Part shown: positions 50,029 to 58,732 of the stretch, in pieces
Layout: each line of letters opens with the position of its first letter
How positions within the stretch are numbered: the first letter of the stretch is position 1
Source of the DNA: Roseateles depolymerans
GTDB taxonomy: Bacteria > Pseudomonadota > Gammaproteobacteria > Burkholderiales > Burkholderiaceae_C
Reading direction: 5' to 3'
DNA length: 64,000 nt
NCBI GenBank assembly: GCA_003241055.1
Contig: QFOD01000018.1
Location: forward strand, 1 to 64,000
Made by a program: the position numbers and the translations under genes
Notes under the pieces: model-generated
What the model was told of the DNA's origin: nothing
The model's database searches: none
What the model saw: the letters and a program-made list of their open reading frames with translations, nothing else

Positions 50029-50868
50029 ATGAAGCACATCAAACACCATCCGGCGATCGTCAAGGCCCTGCTGACTGCAGCGTTGGCACTGACGTCTTCG
50101 GTCAGCATGGCGGCGTCGACCTGGACGCTCAATTCGGGCAACGGTACGCAAACGCCGGCCGGCACCTCGGGTGGCTACGGCAATTCGTATAGTTTTGGCG
50201 GGCTGACGGTGACAGCCTACGGCGCCAGCACCTCGGGCACCCCATCCTCCTACTCAAGCGCTTGGGTTGGGCAATGGAGCGGTGGACTTGGCGTTGGCAG
50301 TCGGGCTGAAGGCGGCAATACGGTCACGTCCAACGAACACACGCTGGACAACAATCCGCTGAACGGTCTGAGCGATGTGCTGATCCTGAAGTTCGATACG
50401 GCAGTCGCGCTGGACAAGATCACCCTGGGCTACATCGTAGGAGATGCCGACATCACTGTGATGGCCTACAACGGTGCCGCCAGCCTGGGTTCACTGTTCA
50501 ACGGGCAAACGTCGGCTGCAAACGTGACGTCGGCGGTAAACGCGCAGGGCGGCTGGTCGCTGATCAAGAACATCGGTGATGGCGGCAGCACCCAGGCCAC
50601 CGAAACCGCGCCGTTGGAGCGCTCCGTTGGCAACGATGGCAATGTCGTGGCCAGTTGGTGGGTGATTGGCGCCTACAACTCCGGCTTCGGCGGCACGGCG
50701 ATCAGCAATTCGGACTCGCTTGCCGATTACGTCAAGGTGCTGAGCGTTGCAACCAAGGATGTCAACACCACCCCCCCGCGCAACACGGTTGCCGAGCCTG
50801 TAAGTCTGGCGCTGGCAGGCGTTGCACTGCTTGGCGTCGCTGGCACGCGTCGGCGCCGCAAAGGTTGA
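50029..50868 (+). CDS. PEP-CTERM domain protein (AEP variant)
   Basis: 279 residues. A signal peptide ends near residue 27 (SSVSMA). The mature part is Gly/Ser/Asn-rich, predicted beta, without known catalytic motifs. The C-terminus has the tripartite sorting signal: VAEP, then the hydrophobic VSLALAGVALLGVAG and the Arg cluster TRRRRKG. The usual Pro-Glu-Pro is Ala-Glu-Pro here. It would be exported, cut by an exosortase and placed on the surface or in the exopolysaccharide matrix. A sigma-54 promoter precedes it and a strong terminator follows, so it is a single-gene unit behind prsT. Confidence 0.85.
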   Translation: MKHIKHHPAIVKALLTAALALTSSVSMAASTWTLNSGNGTQTPAGTSGGYGNSYSFGGLTVTAYGASTSGTPSSYSSAWVGQWSGGLGVGSRAEGGNTVTSNEHTLDNNPLNGLSDVLILKFDTAVALDKITLGYIVGDADITVMAYNGAASLGSLFNGQTSAANVTSAVNAQGGWSLIKNIGDGGSTQATETAPLERSVGNDGNVVASWWVIGAYNSGFGGTAISNSDSLADYVKVLSVATKDVNTTPPRNTVAEPVSLALAGVALLGVAGTRRRRKG

Positions 50869-50888
50869 TCGAACAATCCGAATTCGAG

Positions 50889-50911
50889 AGGCGCCGCGAG
50901 GCGCCTTTTTT
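50889..50911 (+). terminator. Rho-independent terminator after the PEP-CTERM gene
   Basis: GGCGCC (50890-50895) and GGCGCC (50900-50905) pair around a GCGA loop; A50889 and T50906 add one more pair. Six T follow (50906-50911). A canonical strong terminator. Confidence 0.9.
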
Positions 50912-50996
50912 GATTTCAGGGCTGCTGTCCCAAGCCGGACAGCTCAAAGCGAACGACCGTGCTAAAAGTCCGTCTCCGATTACAACAACGCGAGAC

Positions 50997-52196
50997 ATGG
51001 ACCTGAACTTCACGCCGGCGGAACAGGCCTTCCGCGCCGAGGTGCGCGACTGGGTGCGCACCAACCTCCCGAACGACATCAGCCACAAGGTGCATCACGC
51101 GCTGCGGCTGAGCAAGGCGGACCATCAACGCTGGGCCCGTCTGCTCGGCAGCAAGGGCTGGCACGGCTGGGCTTGGCCCAAGCAGTTCGGTGGCCCCGGC
51201 TGGAACGCGGTACAGCGCCATCTGTTCGAAGAGGAATGCGCGCTGGCCGGCGCCCCCCGCGTCGTGCCGTTCGGCCCGGTGATGGTGGCACCGGTCATCA
51301 TGGCCTTCGGCACACCCGAGCAGCAGCAGCGCTTCCTGCCCGGCATCATGAGCGGCGAGGTGTGGTGGAGCCAGGGCTATAGCGAGCCGGGCTCGGGCTC
51401 GGACCTGGCCTCGGTCAAGACCCGCGCCGAGCGCCGTGGCGACAAATACATCGTCAACGGCCAGAAGACCTGGACCACGCTGGGCCAGTACGGCGACTGG
51501 ATCTTCTGCCTGGTGCGCACCTCCACCGAGGGCAAGCCGCAGACCGGCATCTCCTTCCTGCTGATCGACATGAAGTCGCCCGGCGTGACCGTCAAGCCCA
51601 TCATCATGATGGACGGCGAGCACGAGGTGAACGAGGTCTGGTTCGACAACGTGGAGGTGCCGGCCGAGAACCTGGTGGGCGAGGAGAACAAGGGCTGGAC
51701 CTATGCCAAGTACCTGCTGGCCCACGAGCGCACCAACATCGCCGATGTGAACCGGGCCAAGCGCGAACTGGAACGCCTCAAGCGCATCGCCCAGGCCGAG
51801 GGCCTGATGGACGACACGCGCTTTCGCGACCAGATCGCGCTGTGCGAGGTGGATGTGGTGGCGCTGGAGATGATGGTGCTGCGCGTGCTGTCGGCCGAGA
51901 AGTCCGGCAAGCAGTCGCTGGATGTGGCGGGCCTGCTGAAGATACGTGGCAGCGAGCTGCAACAGCGCTATACCGAGCTGATGATGCTCGCCGGCGGCCC
52001 GCTGGCCCTGCCCCATGTTCACGAGGCCATGGAGGCCGGCTGGCAGGGCGACCAATGGCTGGGCGGCGCCTGGCTGGGCGGCTCCAGCCACGCCATCCCG
52101 CTGACCGGCACCTACCTGAACGTGCGCAAGACCACCATCTACGGCGGATCCAACGAAGTGCAACGCAACATCGTCGCGCAGACGCTGCTGGGCTGA
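50997..52196 (+). CDS. Acyl-CoA dehydrogenase (large partner type)
   Basis: 399 residues. The FAD/substrate signature GYSEPGSGSDLASVKT is near residue 125, and TIYGGSNEVQRNIVAQ closes the C-terminus. In MCAD-type enzymes the catalytic Glu lies in the YEG motif; here that position is Gly, as in heteromeric PimC/FadE-like enzymes where the base lies elsewhere. It is paired with a second ACAD gene 91 bp downstream, suggesting a two-subunit enzyme for an unusual acyl-CoA. The ATG at 50997 (MDLNFTPAEQAF) is used. Confidence 0.9.
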   Translation: MDLNFTPAEQAFRAEVRDWVRTNLPNDISHKVHHALRLSKADHQRWARLLGSKGWHGWAWPKQFGGPGWNAVQRHLFEEECALAGAPRVVPFGPVMVAPVIMAFGTPEQQQRFLPGIMSGEVWWSQGYSEPGSGSDLASVKTRAERRGDKYIVNGQKTWTTLGQYGDWIFCLVRTSTEGKPQTGISFLLIDMKSPGVTVKPIIMMDGEHEVNEVWFDNVEVPAENLVGEENKGWTYAKYLLAHERTNIADVNRAKRELERLKRIAQAEGLMDDTRFRDQIALCEVDVVALEMMVLRVLSAEKSGKQSLDVAGLLKIRGSELQQRYTELMMLAGGPLALPHVHEAMEAGWQGDQWLGGAWLGGSSHAIPLTGTYLNVRKTTIYGGSNEVQRNIVAQTLLG

Positions 52197-52206
52197 TTCC
52201 CAGCCG

Positions 52207-52228
52207 AGGCCGTCCCTGCGGACGGCCT
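52207..52228 (+). other. Hairpin between the two acyl-CoA dehydrogenase genes
   Basis: AGGCCGTCC (52207-52215) pairs perfectly with GGACGGCCT (52220-52228) around CTGC. No T run follows. A second, imperfect stem (GCCTGCGAC / GTCGGCAGGC, about 52245-52269) comes before the next ATG. They may stabilise or attenuate the mRNA. Seen in sequence; function inferred. Confidence 0.5.
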
Positions 52229-52287
52229 GACGCCAGACCAAGGCCTGCGACCCGTGAGTCGGCAGGCATAAGAGCAAAGGACACCCC

Positions 52288-53415
52288 ATGGATTTCGATT
52301 TCACCGAAGACCAGGAAGCACTGCGCGACGCGGTGCGCCGCTTCGTCGACAAGGACTACGACTTCGAGCGCCGCCGCCAGATCGTGCGCGCCGGCGGCTT
52401 CGACCGCGGCGTCTGGGACGCACTGGCCGGCCTGGGTCTGGCCGCCCTGGCCGTGCCCGAGGCCCATGGCGGCCTGGGCCTGGGCGCGGTCGACGCGATG
52501 GTCGTGATGGAGGAGCTGGGCCGTGGCCTCGTGATGGAGCCGCTGGCGCAAGGCGCCTTCATCGCCCCGGCGCTGCTGGCCCATGCGCCCGAAGCGGTGC
52601 AGGCCGACTGGCTACCCCGCATCGCCGGCGGCGAGGCACTGGTCGTGCTGGCCCACCAGGAGGCGCGTTCGCGCTACCGCCTGAACCAGGTGAGCACCCG
52701 CGCCAGCGGCGACCGCCTGAGCGGCGTCAAGAGCCTGGTGGCCGCCGTGGATCAGGCCGATGCCTGGATCGTGCCCGCTCGTGTCAGCGGGGCCGAGTCC
52801 GATGCCGACGGCATCGCGCTCTACCTGGTGGCCAAGGACGCGCCCGGCGTGCACACCCGCGCCTACCAGCTGCACGACGGCTCGCGCGCTGGCGAACTGC
52901 ATCTGGCCGACACGCCGGCCACGCCGATTGCCGGCCCCGAGCAAGGCCTGGCCCTGCTGGAATTGGCGGCCGACATCGGCATCGCTGCCCAGGCCGCCGA
53001 GGCCGTGGGCGTGATGGAACGCTACCTGGCGCTGACGCTGGACTACATGAACACGCGCAAGCAGTTCGGCGTGGCCATCGCCAGCTTCCAGGCGCTGCGC
53101 CACCGCGCGGCCGACGTGAAGATGCAGCTCGAGCTCGCCCGCTCCATGAGCTACTACGCAACGCTGCGCCTGGGCGATGCGCCGGCCGTGCGCCGCCGCG
53201 CGCTGTCCCAGGCCAAGGTGCAGCTGGGCCAGGCTATGCGCCTCGTGGGCCAGCAGTGCACGCAGCTGCACGGCGGCATAGGCGTGACCGACGAATACGT
53301 GGGCAGCCACTACTTCAAGCGCCTGACCGTGATGGAGATGCAGTGGGGCGATACGCTGCACCACCTGGGCGAGGTCAGCGCCCGCATGCAGGACACGGCC
53401 GGCGTGTTCGCCTGA
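52288..53415 (+). CDS. Acyl-CoA dehydrogenase (small partner type)
   Basis: 375 residues. It starts MDFDFTEDQEALRDAVRRF. The FAD-binding region shows MNTRKQFGVAIASFQALRHR and the C-terminal QCTQLHGGIGVTDEY. The middle domain lacks the tidy SEPGSGSD motif of the preceding protein, as is typical of the smaller subunit of heteromeric ACADs. AGAGCAAAGGA precedes the ATG. Together with the upstream gene it probably forms an alpha2beta2 enzyme. Substrate unknown. Confidence 0.88.
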   Translation: MDFDFTEDQEALRDAVRRFVDKDYDFERRRQIVRAGGFDRGVWDALAGLGLAALAVPEAHGGLGLGAVDAMVVMEELGRGLVMEPLAQGAFIAPALLAHAPEAVQADWLPRIAGGEALVVLAHQEARSRYRLNQVSTRASGDRLSGVKSLVAAVDQADAWIVPARVSGAESDADGIALYLVAKDAPGVHTRAYQLHDGSRAGELHLADTPATPIAGPEQGLALLELAADIGIAAQAAEAVGVMERYLALTLDYMNTRKQFGVAIASFQALRHRAADVKMQLELARSMSYYATLRLGDAPAVRRRALSQAKVQLGQAMRLVGQQCTQLHGGIGVTDEYVGSHYFKRLTVMEMQWGDTLHHLGEVSARMQDTAGVFA

Positions 53416-53458
53416 GGGCAGCGGCCCGAGGCGCCGCGGGCACGACGACAATGGCGGC

Positions 53459-54211
53459 ATGTCCGCCCATGTTGCCCGCAGCGCCAAGCCGCTGCGCCTC
53501 TCCCAGATTCTGTTCAGCCAGGGCTTCGGCACCCGGCGCCTGTGCGAAGGCCTGATCTACAACGGCCTGGTGCGCGTGGCCGGCGAGCTGGTCGAAGACC
53601 CGGACGCCGAGTTCCAGCCCACCGGCCTCGTGTTCGAGGTCGACGGCAAGACCTGGCCCTTCTACGACAAGGCGCTGGTGATGCTGCACAAGCCTGCGGG
53701 CTATGAGTGCTCGCAAAAGCCCAAGCACCACCCCAGCGTGATGAGCTTGCTGCCGCCCCAGTTGCGTGAACGTGGCGTGCAGCCCATAGGCCGGCTGGAC
53801 GAAGACACGACCGGCCTGCTGCTGCTGACCGACGACGGCACGCTGATCCACCAGCTCACCTCGCCCAAGCACCACGTGCCCAAGATCTACGAGGCTCGCT
53901 GCAAGCATGCGCTGACGCCGGCCATGGTGCAGCAGCTGCTGGACGGCGTGGAGCTGCATGAGCCCGAGGCCAAGTTCTCGCGCCCCGGCGAGATCACCCA
54001 GGCGCTGGCCGCCGAGGCGGTGGACGAGACCCTGCTGCGCCTCACGCTGACCGAGGGCAAGTACCACCAGGTCAAGCGCATGGTGGCCGCGGTGGGCAAC
54101 CGCGTGGAGGCGCTGCACCGGCCACAGTTCGGCGCGCTGGCCCTGCCCGCCGACCTGGCCGTGGGCGAGTGGCGCTGGGTTGCGAGCCCGGCCGAAGTCT
54201 GGGGCCAATGA
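53459..54211 (+). CDS. rsuA: RsuA-type pseudouridine synthase
   Basis: 250 residues. An S4-like N-terminal domain (LRLSQILFSQGFGTRRLCEGLI) is followed by the catalytic GRLDEDTTGLLLLTDDG, with D114 as the nucleophile. The C-terminus GKYHQVKRMVAAVGNRV is family typical. It should convert 16S rRNA U516 to pseudouridine if it is the true RsuA; other RsuA-family members act on 23S rRNA. It overlaps the next open frame but the favoured ribF start lies 24 bp after its stop. Confidence 0.85.
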   Translation: MSAHVARSAKPLRLSQILFSQGFGTRRLCEGLIYNGLVRVAGELVEDPDAEFQPTGLVFEVDGKTWPFYDKALVMLHKPAGYECSQKPKHHPSVMSLLPPQLRERGVQPIGRLDEDTTGLLLLTDDGTLIHQLTSPKHHVPKIYEARCKHALTPAMVQQLLDGVELHEPEAKFSRPGEITQALAAEAVDETLLRLTLTEGKYHQVKRMVAAVGNRVEALHRPQFGALALPADLAVGEWRWVASPAEVWGQ

Positions 54212-54234
54212 CGACGCGCGGACAATCACGCGCC

Positions 54235-55269
54235 ATGCAAGTGTTTCGAGGCCTCCACCACCCCGGCATCGCGCCGGCCTGCGCGCTCACGATTGGCAAC
54301 TTCGACGGCGTGCACCGCGGCCACCAGGCCATGCTGGCGCTGCTGCAGTCCGAGGCGCGGCACCGCGGCCTGCCCACCTGCGTACTGAGCTTCGAACCCC
54401 ACCCGCGCGACTTCTTCGCCGCCAAGCTGGGCAGGCCCGAGCTGGCGCCGGCCCGCATTGCGACGCTGCGCGACAAGCTCGGCGAGCTGGAACGCTGCGG
54501 CGTGGACGAGGTGGTGATCCTGCGCTTCGACGAGGCGCTGGCCGCGCTGCCCGCACAGGACTTCATCCAGCAGGTGCTGCGCCAGGGCCTGGGCGCACGC
54601 TATGTACTGGTGGGCGACGACTTCCGCTTCGGTGCCAAGCGCCAGGGCGACTACGCCACGCTGGACGCCGCCGGCCGCGCCCAGGGCTTCGACGTAGCCC
54701 GCATGATGAGCTACGAGGTGCACGGGCTGCGCGTCAGCAGCTCGGCCGTGCGCGACGCGCTGGCCGCGGGCGACATGGCGGCCGCGGCCGCACTGCTGGG
54801 TCGGCCCTACGCGATCACCGGCCATGTCACCCACGGCCGCAAGCTGGGCCGCCAGCTGGGTGAGAGCGCGGCCGGTGCCAACGACGGCTTTCGCACACTG
54901 AACCTGGCCTTCGCGCACGACAAGCCCGCCGCCAGCGGCATCTTCGCGGTGCGGGTGCATGGCCTCACCGACGAGCCGCTGGACGGTGTGGCCAGCCTGG
55001 GTCGCCGGCCCACGGTGGAGGACGCCGGTCGCGTGCTGCTGGAGGTGCATTGCCTGGACTGGCCCGCCGCTCTGGGGGCCGAAGGGGGCTACGGTAAGAT
55101 CGCCCGCGTGGAACTGCTGCACAAACTCCGCGACGAAGCCAAGTACGACGGCCTGGACGCCCTGACGGCCGCGATACGCGCCGACACCGATGCAGCCCGC
55201 GCCTTCCTCGCCACGTACGCCTCCCGGCACGTGAAGGTCAGCCGCCAGACCACGCGCGACCGAATTTGA
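54235..55269 (+). CDS. ribF: Bifunctional riboflavin kinase / FAD synthetase
   Basis: 344 residues. The N-terminal FMN adenylyltransferase shows TIGNFDGVHRGHQAML and VGDDFRFGAKRQGD, then SSSAVRDAL. The C-terminal riboflavin kinase shows GHVTHGRKLGRQLG and ASLGRRPTVEDAGR. It makes FMN and FAD in the cytoplasm. The ATG at 54235 (MQVFRGLHHP) matches family starts; an upstream ATG at 54208 overlaps the rsuA stop and is less likely. ribF-ileS-lspA is a conserved proteobacterial order. Confidence 0.96.
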   Translation: MQVFRGLHHPGIAPACALTIGNFDGVHRGHQAMLALLQSEARHRGLPTCVLSFEPHPRDFFAAKLGRPELAPARIATLRDKLGELERCGVDEVVILRFDEALAALPAQDFIQQVLRQGLGARYVLVGDDFRFGAKRQGDYATLDAAGRAQGFDVARMMSYEVHGLRVSSSAVRDALAAGDMAAAAALLGRPYAITGHVTHGRKLGRQLGESAAGANDGFRTLNLAFAHDKPAASGIFAVRVHGLTDEPLDGVASLGRRPTVEDAGRVLLEVHCLDWPAALGAEGGYGKIARVELLHKLRDEAKYDGLDALTAAIRADTDAARAFLATYASRHVKVSRQTTRDRI

Positions 55270-55343
55270 CGCCAGCCGCTGCCGCTGCCGTCCCCTCCCC
55301 CGCGAACACCTTAGTCAGGCCCGCCGCCTGACCGCCGCCTGCC

Positions 55344-58184
55344 ATGACCACTCCGGAAAACCGCGACTACCGCGCCACCCTCAACCTGCCCGACACGCCC
55401 TTCCCCATGCGCGGCGACCTGCCCAAGCGCGAGCCGGGCTGGGTCAAGGAGTGGGAAGACCAGGGCATCTACAAGAAGCTGCGCGACGCGCGCTGCGGCC
55501 GGCCCAAGTTCGTGCTGCACGACGGCCCGCCCTATGCGAACGGCCAGATCCACATGGGCCACGCGGTCAACAAGATCCTCAAGGACATGATCGTGAAGGC
55601 GCGCCAGCTGGAAGGCTTCGACGCGGCCTACATCCCCGGCTGGGACTGCCACGGCCTGCCGATCGAGAACCAGATCGAGAAGACCTATGGCCGCGGCCTG
55701 CCGCGCGACGAGGTGCAGGCCAAGAGCCGTGCCTACGCCGGCGAGCAGATCAACCAGCAGCGCGAGGACTTCAAGCGCCTGGGCGTGCTGGGCGACTGGG
55801 ACCATCCCTATCGCACGATGGACTTCAAGAACGAGGCCGGCGAGATCCGGGTGCTCAAGCGCCTGTTCGAGCGCGGCTTCGTGTACCGCGGCCTCAAGCC
55901 CGTGTACTGGTGCTTCGACTGCGGCTCGTCGCTGGCCGAATTCGAGATCGAGTACGCCGACAAGCATTCGCCGGCGGTGGATGTGGCCTTCCTGTCGGCC
56001 GAGCCGGACAAGCTGGCCGCCGCCTTCGGCGTGGCGCCGCTGGACGCCGAGGCCTTCACGGTGATCTGGACCACCACGCCCTGGACCATCCCGGCCAACC
56101 AGGCGCTCAACCTCAACCCCGAGTTGCCCTATGCGCTGGTCAAGACCGCGCGCGGCTATTTCGTCGTCGCCGAGGCCCTGGTCGAGAAATGCCTGGCCCG
56201 CTGGCAGCTGGAAGGCGAAACCGTGGCCGTCACCCAGGGCCGCCAGCTGGAACTGCTGAAGTTCAAACACCCGCTGGCCCATGTGGATGCGGGCTATGAC
56301 CGCGAGAGCCCGGTGTACCTGGCCGATTACGCCACCGCCGACGACGGCACTGGCGTGGTCCACTCCGCGCCCGCCTACGGCATCGACGACTTCAACAGCT
56401 GCGTGGCCCACGGCCTGGCGTTCAAGGACATCCTGAACCCGGTGCAGGGCAATGGCACCTACGAGGCCGGCCTGCCGCTGTTCGGCGGCATGCACATCTG
56501 GAAGGCCAACCCGGTCATTGCCGAAACGCTGCAAAACGCCGGCCGCCTGCTGGCCCACAGCAAGATCACCCACAGCTACCCGCACTGCTGGCGCCACAAG
56601 AGCCCGGTGATCTACCGCGCCGCCGCCCAGTGGTTCGTGCGCATGGACGAGGGCGATGGCGTGTTCACGGTCGACAAGGCCGAGAAGACCTTGCGCCAGA
56701 CCGCGCTGGAAGCCATCGAACAGACCAGCTTCTACCCCGAGAACGGCAAGACCCGGCTGCACGACATGATCGCCGGCCGGCCCGACTGGTGCATCTCGCG
56801 CCAGCGCAGCTGGGGCGTGCCGCTGCCCATCTTCCTGCACAAGGACACGGGCCAGCCCCACCCCAACACGCTGGAGTTCATCGAGCGCGCGGCGCAGCTG
56901 GTGGAGGCCGGCGGCATCGAGGCCTGGTCCAAGCTGGACCCGGCCGAGTGGCTGGGCGCCGAGGCCGAGGCCTACAGCAAGGGCCAGGACATCCTGGACG
57001 TTTGGTTCGACTCCGGCTCCACCTTCCAGCATGTGCTCAAGGGCAGCCATGCGGGTGCGGCCCATGCCGAGGGCCCCGAGGCCGACCTGTATCTGGAAGG
57101 CCATGACCAGCACCGCGGCTGGTTCCATTCCTCGCTGCTGATCTCCTGCGCCCTCAACGGCCGCGCGCCCTACAAGGGCTTGCTGACCCACGGCTTCACC
57201 GTGGACAGCAAGGGCCACAAGATGAGCAAGTCCAAGGGCAATGGCGTGGACCCGCAGGACACCAGCAAGAAGCTGGGCGCCGAGATCATCCGGCTGTGGG
57301 TGGCGGCCTCCGACTACTCGGGCGACATCGCGGGCGACGACAAGATCCTGGCCCGCGTGGTGGACGGCTACCGCCGCATCCGCAACACGCTGCGCTTCCT
57401 GCTGGCCAATGTGTCGGACTTCGACGCGGCCACCGACGCCGTGCCCATGGACCAGTTGCTGGAGGCCGACCGCTACGCGCTGGCCCGTGCCGCGCAGTTC
57501 CAGGAGGAGATCCTGGCGCACTACCAGCGCTACGAGTTCCACCCCGTGGTGGCCAAGCTGCAGGTCTACTGCTCCGAGGACCTGGGCGCCTTCTACCTGG
57601 ACGTGCTGAAGGACCGCCTCTACACCACCGCGCCCAAGAGCCTGGCGCGCCGCTCGGCCCAGACCGCGCTGTGGCACATCACCCAGGCCATGCTGCGCTG
57701 GATGGCGCCCTTCCTCAGCTTCACCGCGGAAGAAGCCTGGAAGGTGTTCGCCAACAAGGGCGCGGGCGACACCCTGTTCACCGAGACCTTCTGGGCCTTC
57801 GCCGCCCATGACGCCGGCCTGATCGCGAAGTGGAACCGCATCCACGAGATCCGCGACGCGGTCAACAAGGCCATCGAGGACGTGCGCACCACCGGTGCCA
57901 TCGGCTCCTCGCTGCAGGCCGAGGTGGAGCTGGGCGTCAACGCGGAAGACCTGGCCCTGCTGCAAAGCCTAGGCGAGGACCTGAAGTTCGTGTTCATCAC
58001 CTCGGCGGCGACGCTGGTGGCGGCGCCCGAGCTCAGCGTCAAGGTCACGCCGTCGGCCCAGGCCAAGTGCGAGCGCTGCTGGCACTACCGCGCGGACGTG
58101 GGCGCCAACCCCGAGCACCCGACCATCTGCGGCCGCTGCGACAGCAATCTTCACGGCAGCGGCGAGACCCGCCAGTTCGCCTGA
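55344..58184 (+). CDS. ileS: Isoleucyl-tRNA synthetase
   Basis: 946 residues, bacterial class I enzyme. The HIGH signature is HMGH at 70-73 in GPPYANGQIHMGH. The KMSKS loop is at 626-630. The editing domain lies between (GWDCHGLPIE, TTTPWTIPANQALN). The C-terminal zinc knuckle starts with CERC (C909, C912) and ends CGRC. This zinc-containing, mupirocin-sensitive IleS1 type is usual in Gram-negatives. It is followed by lspA. Confidence 0.98.
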   Translation: MTTPENRDYRATLNLPDTPFPMRGDLPKREPGWVKEWEDQGIYKKLRDARCGRPKFVLHDGPPYANGQIHMGHAVNKILKDMIVKARQLEGFDAAYIPGWDCHGLPIENQIEKTYGRGLPRDEVQAKSRAYAGEQINQQREDFKRLGVLGDWDHPYRTMDFKNEAGEIRVLKRLFERGFVYRGLKPVYWCFDCGSSLAEFEIEYADKHSPAVDVAFLSAEPDKLAAAFGVAPLDAEAFTVIWTTTPWTIPANQALNLNPELPYALVKTARGYFVVAEALVEKCLARWQLEGETVAVTQGRQLELLKFKHPLAHVDAGYDRESPVYLADYATADDGTGVVHSAPAYGIDDFNSCVAHGLAFKDILNPVQGNGTYEAGLPLFGGMHIWKANPVIAETLQNAGRLLAHSKITHSYPHCWRHKSPVIYRAAAQWFVRMDEGDGVFTVDKAEKTLRQTALEAIEQTSFYPENGKTRLHDMIAGRPDWCISRQRSWGVPLPIFLHKDTGQPHPNTLEFIERAAQLVEAGGIEAWSKLDPAEWLGAEAEAYSKGQDILDVWFDSGSTFQHVLKGSHAGAAHAEGPEADLYLEGHDQHRGWFHSSLLISCALNGRAPYKGLLTHGFTVDSKGHKMSKSKGNGVDPQDTSKKLGAEIIRLWVAASDYSGDIAGDDKILARVVDGYRRIRNTLRFLLANVSDFDAATDAVPMDQLLEADRYALARAAQFQEEILAHYQRYEFHPVVAKLQVYCSEDLGAFYLDVLKDRLYTTAPKSLARRSAQTALWHITQAMLRWMAPFLSFTAEEAWKVFANKGAGDTLFTETFWAFAAHDAGLIAKWNRIHEIRDAVNKAIEDVRTTGAIGSSLQAEVELGVNAEDLALLQSLGEDLKFVFITSAATLVAAPELSVKVTPSAQAKCERCWHYRADVGANPEHPTICGRCDSNLHGSGETRQFA

Positions 58185-58246
58185 TCTCCCCGGCCGGTGG
58201 CGCACGCGCTGCCGGCCCCTTCCCGCTTTCTGCTGCAGGACTTTCC

Positions 58247-58732
58247 ATGCCCTCGCCCTCACGTGCCGGCCTGACCCAGTGGCTGCTGATCGCCGCGGTC
58301 ATCATCCTGGCCGACCAGTTCACCAAGGTGCTGATACTCGGCGCCTTCCAGCTCGGTGACGTGCACCCGGTCACCAGCTTCTTCAACCTGGTGCGGGCCC
58401 ACAACTACGGCGCCGCCTTCAGCTTCCTGCACGGGGCCTCGGGCTGGCAGCGCTGGTTCTTCCTGGCGCTGGGCCTGGGAGCCGCCGCCTTCATCATCTA
58501 CATGCTGCGCCGCCACGGCGGCCAGCTGCTGTTCTGCACCGCGCTCACGCTCATCCTGGGCGGCGCGCTGGGCAATGTGATAGACCGCGCCATCCACGGC
58601 TATGTGGTCGACTTCATCCAGGTTCACGCGGGCGGCTGGTATTTCCCCGCGTTCAATGTCGCAGACTCTGCGATCACCATCGGCGCCATCCTGTTGATCC
58701 TGGATGAACTGCGCCGTGTCCGACGGACCTGA
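58247..58732 (+). CDS. lspA: Lipoprotein signal peptidase (SPase II)
   Basis: 161 residues with four membrane helices. The catalytic aspartates are D122 (GYVVDFI) and D140 (FNVADSAI). LADQFTK and NYGAAFSFL are further family boxes. It cleaves prolipoproteins after lipid modification in the inner membrane. Its 3' end overlaps the next gene or lies just before its true start. Confidence 0.96.
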   Translation: MPSPSRAGLTQWLLIAAVIILADQFTKVLILGAFQLGDVHPVTSFFNLVRAHNYGAAFSFLHGASGWQRWFFLALGLGAAAFIIYMLRRHGGQLLFCTALTLILGGALGNVIDRAIHGYVVDFIQVHAGGWYFPAFNVADSAITIGAILLILDELRRVRRT

